DNA of 64,000 bases from Echinarachnius parma (lineage: Eukaryota; Echinodermata; Echinoidea; Clypeasteroida; Echinarachniidae). The position numbers and the translations under genes were made by a program. How positions within the stretch are numbered: position 1 is the stretch's first letter; each line of letters starts with the position of its first letter. The stretch is from contig JBAMJV010002943.1 in NCBI GenBank assembly GCA_037951105.1, positions 124,001 to 188,000 on the forward strand, given 5' to 3'. Under the pieces are notes generated by a model, which was given only the letters and a program-made list of their open reading frames with translations, searched no databases and was not told the DNA's origin. This document shows positions 56,981-64,000 of the stretch, one piece after another.

Positions 56981-58072
56981 CTGCAGAGGAAAAATAAATG
57001 TTAGTAAAGGCCCGGCCCAATATTTATTACCGGATAGCGTAAACGGATGCCCGACGAATAGAACATTTGCAAAATCAAATTATCCGGTGGGTAAAGTCGT
57101 CTCCATTGCTTCATGCATAAAACATTCCGCCGGATAGAACAATGTACATCGCCTGACAAGGAACGGACAAGAAAAGCAAAAGAACGGAGACGAATGGATT
57201 GAAAATTATATCCTCCTTCGGACATCTGTTTAAGCTATCCGGTGATTTGTTACGGAGACTTAAACGAGAGTTTGTAATATAGCAATTTTCTGGAAATCAT
57301 ATGAAATTCACAAAATTATATCACTTTTGAGAGAAAGAAAATCGTATTTGGGCAAAATCATAATATCACTTTCAAACGAACTCATGTCATATTCGGGAAA
57401 TGAATGTTAAAACCAGGCTAATTCATAATTGTATTCTGGCAATCTCATTTCATATTCAGGCTAAAATCTTGCTGTGTTCTAGCAACATTGGGAAGGGCAT
57501 TCGGCCAACAGACCTCATGATGGTGATGATGAAGATGGTTATGATGATCATGATATTTATGATGTAATGATAATGATAATGACGTCGACGATGATGATGG
57601 TGATAATCATAATGATTTTGATGACATTTATGATGATAATCATGATGATGATAATAATAATAATAACGACAACGCCGTTGCTGATGATGATGAATATGAT
57701 GACAACGACGATACTGATGTAAAATGAATACAATTACGTTTGTTTATAAGTATACATGAATGTACTTATGTATGTATGTATGAATGCATGTATGGTAAAG
57801 TATGTTCGATTGATGAAACATGTATGTATGTGGACGAGTTCAACAGTATGGCCGAGTTCTCTTTAAAATACGGTACTGAAAAATAAACAACTTACATTCA
57901 GTGGAGGAGTATTGGAGTGTCAAATCGTCCTTCTCACACCCGCCTAATGCAGAGCAGTCCACAACGTCGCCGAAACCGTCTGCTGAGCAGGCTCGCACCC
58001 CGGGGACGGATGGGGGCATATCGATTGCGTCGGAGCTCAGAGAAATGCACTGGTAGCACTGCTGCGCGTCAC
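56697..58072 (-). CDS. Ly6/uPAR-type GPI-anchored protein, 3' two exons
   Basis: The model joins 58072-57896 and 56980-56697 on the minus strand; the upstream signal-peptide exon is missing from the model. The joined part starts in phase 1 (acceptor GTCAACAG) with GDAQQCYQC, typical of Ly6 N-termini, and ends with ACFCTGDLCN, the typical Ly6 terminal signature. After that come SGARVR and about 20 hydrophobic residues to the stop, as in a GPI-attachment signal. Such proteins sit on the outer cell surface as small three-finger folds. The exact partner is unknown. Confidence 0.72.
57515..57720 (+). repeat. Imperfect (GAT)n tract in the Ly6 intron
   Basis: ATG/ATGATG/AATGAT units with many substitutions over 200 bp. 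Confidence 0.85.
57896..58072 (-). CDS. Ly6/uPAR exon, N-terminal half of the three-finger domain
   Basis: It runs from the acceptor GTCAACAG to the donor T|GTAAG (complement at 57891-57895). It encodes CYQC, ACSADG, DCSALGGCEKD, that is the first disulfide-bearing finger. The 177 nt are phase 1 at both ends, and the GC content is well above its neighbours. Confidence 0.72.
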
Positions 58073-58124
58073 CTGTTGACACAAATGCATTAGTAATGAT
58101 TTGATATTAACTTATTCACCTTCT

Positions 58125-58449
58125 CCCTTCGGGGCCTTGCACAGTTAAAAACATTACAAACATCCAAATAAGATTTGAATAGAGTTCACCCCACCCGCCC
58201 ACCCCCTATCCATTTTTTTTTGGTTTGGACATCCATCTCCGACATGGACAGAAAACTCAAATCATATGATGACTTTTTAATAGTCATTATATGATTTCAG
58301 ACGAGTAAAGTGCATTGTTTCAACACTAAATCTTTATATTCGGTGGGGTTTTCCATTTTTTTTAAAATCCAAAATGGCCCTTGACCCACCCACTTCCAAA
58401 TCTTATTTAGATGGTTGGAATGTTTTTAACTTTGCAAAGCCCTTTAACG
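58125..58449. mobile_element. Foldback MITE (GGGGCCTTGCACAGTTAAAA end)
   Basis: Left AGTTAAAAACATTACAAACA and right TGGAATGTTTTTAACTTTGC are inverse, as are AAATAAGATTT and its counterpart. The centre contains a second short palindrome (AATCATATGATGA). Confidence 0.65.
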
Positions 58450-58464
58450 GTTATTGCATTTTAA

Positions 58465-59137
58465 AGTGCCCGTGCCACCCAAACGCATGTTGACTTATGT
58501 TTATCTGTACAAGTGTACACATCAAATATTTGCAAACTGTTTGACCTAAATACGTTTTGTTTATTTGTTATCATTTTAGCAATATATTTTCTTCATGTTG
58601 CTTTCCCCAACCTCTTAATAACCTCTCCAGGGTAAAATTATATTTTGACTGGTTGTGACATCATCCGTCAATCCCTGCTCAGTTACTAAAACGTTGAATG
58701 AAATGGACAGGGGAATGCACCTTCTCCCAAGCTGAGCGCATGCTCGCAATATCATCACACGTTTGAATACAATAATAGCAGTTGCCTTATCAGAATAGCT
58801 CAACCATCATAGGACAAGAAAGGCACTACCTAAGCTATGGTATGGAAGCTTGCAGTGCATGCTTTTGTGAGCATGTTATTTTGGTGTGTACTAGTTTCTT
58901 TTGTTCATCCAATGTTAGCTGGCCAGTGATTGACAGAAGATGTCACAACCAGTCAATACTAACATGTCACTCTAGAGAGTTTTAAAGAGGTGGGGCTTAG
59001 CAACATGAAAGAAAATAATTATAAAATGCTTTTAAAAATATACAAAACATAGTTAGGCCTAACAGTTTACAAATACTATATGTGTACACTAATACAGATA
59101 AACAGAAGTCAACATGCATTCGGTTGGCACGGCCATT
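58465..59137. mobile_element. TTAA-flanked MITE (AGTGCCCGTGCC ends)
   Basis: TTAA lies at 58461-58464 and 59138-59141. The ends AGTGCCCGTGCCACC and the inverse of GGTTGGCACGGCCATT match, and ACGCATGTTGACTT is mirrored by AAGTCAACATGCAT. Confidence 0.8.
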
Positions 59138-59160
59138 TTAAGGCTTGAATTCCCATTTAA

Positions 59161-60382
59161 AGGAATCTAGAAGCTGTGTTTACATGACAAAAGCTGACAA
59201 AGGGTTGATACAATGTGTATTTCTGTGAGCTGATAGGTCCACCATTGGGTCCATGGTGTGATGTGTGAAAATTGCATGGTAAACGAATGTCATATGGTCC
59301 AGTAATGAGCAAAAATGCTAAGTTATATTCGCTAACTCATTGCTCTGACTCTGTACAGAGTAACAGAGTTATAATTCCCTTATAGAGAATTTCATATCTG
59401 AACACTTCAATCATAACTATCTCTACACCGTGACCCAGATAAAACGAAACCGGGTTTCGTGGCAAAAATTTTCTGTCATAATGAATAATTTCCTTGATGA
59501 TATATATAAGTCTGAAAAGCTCTGTGTCTCTTCTTTCATTTGATGTACAACTTATGGCACATTATTCAAGCATGACTGAATTAGAACAATGGAAAGTGGT
59601 GTTACCAATATTCCATTTGCACGCATAACTTTTAAGTTTGGGTGAGTTTTTTGGGGTAAGTTTTAAGGATTGTAAACGTACTTATTTTTAAAAAGGACAA
59701 ACACCACATAAAAGGTCATATTTGTATCTTTTACATGACACCTCATGCTCAAACAATAAATGATTTATGCCAGAGAACGGGTACAATGAAAACATGCCTG
59801 ATTTATGCTCAATTGAGTGAAAGTTGAGTAAGAAGTCGCTCATCTTTCCTGATTAAGCAGCTGACAATGGACTTTGATGCATGAGTGAATTTACACAAAC
59901 ATGGGGATCAGGGAAAACATGGGAAACAGGCTAGATCAGGAAAGTTACTCATTTGGGCTGGAATCAAGCATTTTTTCATTGTACTCGTTCTCTGGCATAA
60001 ATCATTTATTTTTTAATCATGAGGTGTCATATAAAAGATAAAATTATGAATTTGTATGCGGTGTTTGTCCTTTTTCGAAATAAGTAAGTTTACTACCCTT
60101 AAAACTCACCCCAAAACCTCACCCAAACTTGCAATTTCTGCGTGCAAATGGAATTTGGGTAACACTATTTTCCATCGTTCTAATTCAGTCATGCGTGAAT
60201 GATGTGCCATAAGTCATTATAACATAACATTTCTGCCATGAAACCCGGTTTCGTTTTTTCTGGGACAGTCTGTATAACGGGAGATACATTTGCAAACCCT
60301 AAACCTGTTCCATGTTTCTATTGGTAATACAAATACAACTATTTATGTGAGAATCGCTAGAGTTCCAAATAAGTTTTGTAAG
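59161..60382 (+). mobile_element. Family D MITE split by a mariner-like foldback
   Basis: TTAA and AGGAATCTAG open the element. The interior (ATGAGCAAAAATGC, GAACACTTCAATCATA) matches family D up to 59425 and resumes after 60272. Its right end runs into a family A copy. Confidence 0.7.
59426..60272. mobile_element. Mariner-like foldback element, copy 2
   Basis: TA-flanked, ends CACCGTGACCCAG and CTGGGACAGTCTG with long complementary arms; 847 bp. It matches 62917-63764 along its length. Confidence 0.8.
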
Positions 60383-60853
60383 GTATAGTTGAGTTTTGGT
60401 AAAGAGAGTACAGTGTCGGTCAAACTGAATTTTAGTAACCGAAACCTGCACCATTACATTACAACCTAACAGTTATAACTCCACCATGCTTGAAAAAAAT
60501 ACAAAATTACAAATGACTAAGTTTGTTTCAACCATTTTAAATAAAATATTGTGCATGCGATGTTTTATTGAAATAGTGAATAGATCAAAAACTATTTAAA
60601 AACCTCTTTTGTTAATTTTTAAAAAGAGGAAGCATCTTTATAATTTTGTAAACGGCTGGTTCAAAATTATCAAATAATTGTGGGGCCCCACAACTATTAC
60701 AAATGGGTATGTTTATGGAGATGTTTGCCATTTCTGAACCAATTTTGATCAAATAAAGTTTATTCTGTCGTTAACAATGTATGCTCTTTCAAATTTGACA
60801 CTCAGTTTTTCATTATCACATATTATTTTGTGCCTTCTATACAAAACTCAACC
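60383..60853 (+). mobile_element. Family A MITE, decayed copy
   Basis: GGTATAGTTGAGTTTTGG at the left and ACAAAACTCAACC at the right. Interior TAGTAACCGAAACCTGCACC and ATTGTGCATGCGATG match the other copies. Confidence 0.65.
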
Positions 60854-61490
60854 AATGCCAGCTCAGACATTTGATGTTTGCTCTGAGAGACGGTGAATAA
60901 GAAGAATCCTGAGCAAAAATATGATAAAAAACGGTAGAGCAACAACAAAATTATGACAGGTTGAACTAAGGTGGTGTAAGAAAGATTTGGTTTCGATTGT
61001 GTTTATTCAAATGCGTTCGATCGCGACGTCATTTGAGAGCCGCTGCAAGTGTTATTTTTACATGAACAATTAACAAGAAACAAATATTTTCTTTTTTTCC
61101 ATGTAAATAAACATAAACAATGGGGAGTTGATCGTCAATAAAACTAAAATTGGTGGCAATTTGGAAAGGATCGTTAATTTCTAAATGGGTTTGATTAGGA
61201 ATAAATATTATGTTTCTATTTTTGACCACAATTTCACTAATTATTTCTATCATTCTCTTAGTTTGTTGAAAATAACTAAATATGGCCTTGAGTTCAACGT
61301 TTTTCATTATAGGACGGAGAAGAGATATTTCCACCCACAATTTTAATTAAATTTGTCAAATTTAAAAACCGACATCGTTTCACCAAATTTGCTTTAGAAC
61401 GGAAACCGATTTACCAAACTGTTTTTGTTTTCGTGATATCTTAGGTAAACGGATCTAGTTTGCCAAAATCCCAAGTTACTTTTAACTTAG
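60854..61490. other. Unassigned stretch
   Basis: A 103-codon minus-strand frame (61340-61029) has no recognised domain. No repeat was matched. Confidence 0.3.
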
Positions 61491-61735
61491 AACGCGGTTC
61501 TCACAAACCTTGTTGTATTCGTTTTGCCATTAGTATTTTAACAGGTGTTCAGATTTTGCCATTAGAAGTATTTAACACGTGTTCGGATTTTGTCATTAGA
61601 ACATTATCTATATTGATATTCAATTACCATGGCATTTTCACACTGTCAGTGAACATTCAGAAATTCAGACTTTATCAAGTTAACCTTTTGGAAGTTCTTG
61701 CACATGTTAACAGACCTACTAGATCCCTTCAAAAT
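61490..61735 (-). mobile_element. Family D MITE, degraded inverted copy
   Basis: GCGGTTCTCACAAACCTTG and the end CTACTAGATCCCTT correspond to the inverted family D copy at 11995-12304. Confidence 0.4.
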
Positions 61736-62320
61736 AATACACCCCATCCAGAATTAGCACTCATTTGTTCCCAGTACATAGGAAATTGCTGTTATTGTAT
61801 TTGTATGCCTCCGTGCACTGCTTGTTAACTTGAAATTGTTTTATTCATTGTTTGGTGAGATTATACTGTTAGCCATAAATTATGTTTGTTTCTGTTTCTA
61901 TTCTTTATTTTCCCTCCTAATTGTTCATGATAAGTGGTTAATAACACAACGTGCCCCAACATGGGGAACAACGTCAGATTGCTTTCAATAGACACGTATC
62001 TAAACCTAAACACAAAAGTTATAACTTCGCATAACCAAGAAAGGTTTCATGGTTTCGTCTTGGCCAAAATATTTATGTGGTAGTTAGGTAATTATACGTC
62101 AAAATACAAAGAACCATTGCACTTATGGTTGACTGAGCACTCAAGACAAAATGCCCATAATTTACAATTTACCACAGCTAATATCATTACTGCAGTTTAC
62201 TGAGAGTGTAGCCATATAAATTTAATTATTTTACAGTCACAATGCGTGCAAAGAATGTAACGTTATGCACCCTTTCAGCATGTTCAGAAAATCCTACTGG
62301 CTTGAATGCCAAACAAAATT
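61736..62320. other. Unassigned stretch
   Basis: Nothing recognised. Confidence 0.3.
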
Positions 62321-62322
62321 GT

Positions 62323-62566
62323 TTCAAAAACCATACTCAATGCACTCAGTAACATGTGCTGTTTCAAAAACCATAATCAATGCATTTAGTAACATGTGCT
62401 GTTTCAAAATTCATAATCAATGCGTTCAGTAAAACGTGCTGTTTCAAAAACCATAATCAATGCACTCAGTAACATGTGCTGTTTCAAAAACCATAATCAA
62501 TGCATTCAGTAACATGTGCTGTTTCAATAATCATAATCAATGCATTCAGTAACATGTGCTGTTTCA
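62323..62566 (+). repeat. Minisatellite, six copies of a 40-bp unit
   Basis: Each unit holds TGCTGTTTCAAAAACCATA and ATCAATGCATTCAGTAACA with few changes. Copies abut directly, with no spacers. Confidence 0.95.
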
Positions 62567-62628
62567 CAGAAAAGTACAGGTACCCACATGTTCATTTGAC
62601 TTTTGAAACTTGTTCAATTTGTCTTTAA

Positions 62629-62880
62629 AGGGACAGTACAGTTTTTGGTGAGGCTGAGCTTTAGTAACCAAAACCTGCACAATAACATTACAAACTAATA
62701 GTTATAACTCCACAATGCTCGAATGGTATAGAAAATTACCAACGACTAAGTAACATGCCTGTTATCATTGAAAAAGAGCCATTGAAACACAAGAGGGCGC
62801 TCTCTAAAATAGCATTGGTTTCAACCATTTTTTAAACAAAATTATGCATGTGATGTTTTGTTGAAACAATTAAATTAGTC
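62629..62880 (+). mobile_element. Family A MITE, 3'-truncated copy
   Basis: TTAA and AGGGACAGTACAG at the left, then TAGTAACCAAAACCTGCAC and AAGAGGGCGCTCTCTAAAA as in complete copies. It breaks off shortly before the mariner-like element at 62917. Confidence 0.65.
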
Positions 62881-62916
62881 CGAGCTAGAGACCACCGAAC
62901 CTTGTTTTTTTATATA

Positions 62917-63764
62917 CACCGTGTCCCAGAAAAAACGAAACCGGGTTTCATGGCAGAAATTTTCTGTCATAATGAATAAATTAATTGATGATATATATAT
63001 GCCTGGAAAGCTCTGTGTCTCTTCTATCATTTAATGTGCAACTTATGGCACATACTTCAAGCATGACTGAATTAGAACAATGGAAAGTGGTGTTACCAAT
63101 ATTCAATTTGCACGCATAAATTTGAAGTTTGGGTGAGTTTTGAGAGTTGTAAACGTACTTGTTTTTAATAAGGACAAACACCACATACAAGTTCATATTT
63201 TTATCTTTTACATGACACCTCATGCTAAAAAAATAAATGATTTATGCCAGAGAACGAGTACAATAAAACATGCCTGATTTCTGCCCGAATGAGTGAAAGT
63301 TGAGTAAGAAGTCGCTCAGCTTTCCTGACTAGCAGCTGACAATGGACTTTGATGCATGAGTGAATTTACACAAACATGGGTATCAGGAAACAAGCATGTT
63401 TTCATTGTATTCGTTCTCTGGCATATATAATTTATTTTTTAATCATGAGGTGTCATATAAAAGATAAAATTATGAATTTTCATGCGGTGTCTGTCCTTTT
63501 TCAAAATAAGTACGTTTACTACTCTTAAAACTCTCCCCAAAACATCACCCAAACTTGCAATTTCTGCGCGCAAATTGAATTTTGGTAACACCACTTTCTA
63601 TCGTTCTAATTCAGTCATGCGTGAATTATGTGCCATAAGTTGTATATCAAATAAAAGAAGAGACACATAGCTTTTCAGACATATATATATCATCAAGGAA
63701 ATTATTCATTATAACATAAAATTTCTGCCATGAAACCCGGTTTCGTTTTTTCTGGGACACGGTG
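62917..63764. mobile_element. Mariner-like foldback element, copy 3
   Basis: Perfectly inverse tips (CACCGTGTCCCAGAAAAAAC and GTTTTTTCTGGGACACGGTG), TA on both sides, complementary arms of over 300 bp, 848 bp in all. It is the best preserved of the three copies. Confidence 0.85.
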
Positions 63765-64000
63765 TATACTACGTTTTTTGATGGTTTCTTGATAATTCGA
63801 GGGTGCTGATTCCAAATCCGATGAGTGCCAGACATGAAACCTTGAGCGTTTTTTTTTTTTTACGCGAAAATCCAAAATGGCCGCCAAAACATGGAAATTT
63901 GCCTCTTTTGGCCCCCCAGAATGATATAATCTCAACTTAAACGCCATTCTACACACATAAATCAAATTAAATTTTGTTCCTCAAGTTAACTTACAATATA
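63765..64000. other. Window end, unassigned
   Basis: A short T-run and AAAATGGCCGCC, but no gene or repeat was recognised before the window ends. Confidence 0.3.

Noticed and set aside
61029-61340. 103-codon minus-strand frame as possible first exon of the Ly6 gene
   Set aside because: No signal peptide and no phase-1 donor in the right place.
62323-62566. Possible CRISPR-like array
   Set aside because: The 40-bp units abut and have no spacers.

Overview
This 64-kb window looks like nuclear DNA of a marine invertebrate animal. It is AT-rich and intron-rich, full of non-LTR retrotransposons (LINEs), foldback or MITE-type DNA transposons and microsatellites, and its host genes are of animal extracellular type (EGF, C-type lectin, Ly6/uPAR). 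The species cannot be named from the sequence. There are no bacterial operons, CRISPR arrays, rRNA or convincing tRNA genes.

Region 1 (about 3.3-19.7 kb, + strand) holds a multi-exon gene for a secreted lectin-like protein. Its exons are a signal-peptide exon (4219-4264), a Cys-bearing exon of unknown fold (9775-9969), a six-Cys EGF exon (11745-11855), a four-Cys EGF-like exon (13671-13772) and a C-type lectin domain split over two exons (14331-14660 and 19518-19639). All five junctions are phase 1, and the joined frame is open for 301 codons. The introns are packed with foldback elements, minisatellites and microsatellites.

Region 2 (about 20-29 kb) is mostly transposable: inverted and nested TTAA-flanked MITEs, a decayed mariner element carrying a 63-bp minisatellite, and local tandem duplications.

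Region 3 (about 29.8-50.7 kb) is a retrotransposon graveyard. A Tx1/L1-like LINE on the minus strand lies between two (CA)n tracts. A CR1/L2-like LINE at 34.8-37.9 kb has one obvious frameshift. Then come a DNA element carrying a SAP-domain ORF and an internally deleted LINE. Next is an old LINE (about 41.1-49.9 kb) opened by four DNA-element insertions, one of which (Mutator-like, 9-bp target duplication) itself contains an RTE LINE. Finally a second Tx1-like 3' end sits in a (GT)n tract.

Region 4 (about 51-64 kb) has more foldback elements and, on the minus strand, the two 3' exons of a GPI-anchored Ly6/uPAR-type gene (58072-57896 and 56980-56697). Its signal-peptide exon was not found.

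The most useful observations are these: the all-phase-1 lectin gene with a duplicated decoy copy of its last acceptor; two Tx1-like LINEs both embedded sense-strand-wise in (GT)n; the nested LINE whose reading frame is continuous again if two TTAA elements are removed; and a TTAA-flanked transposon with a SAP domain.
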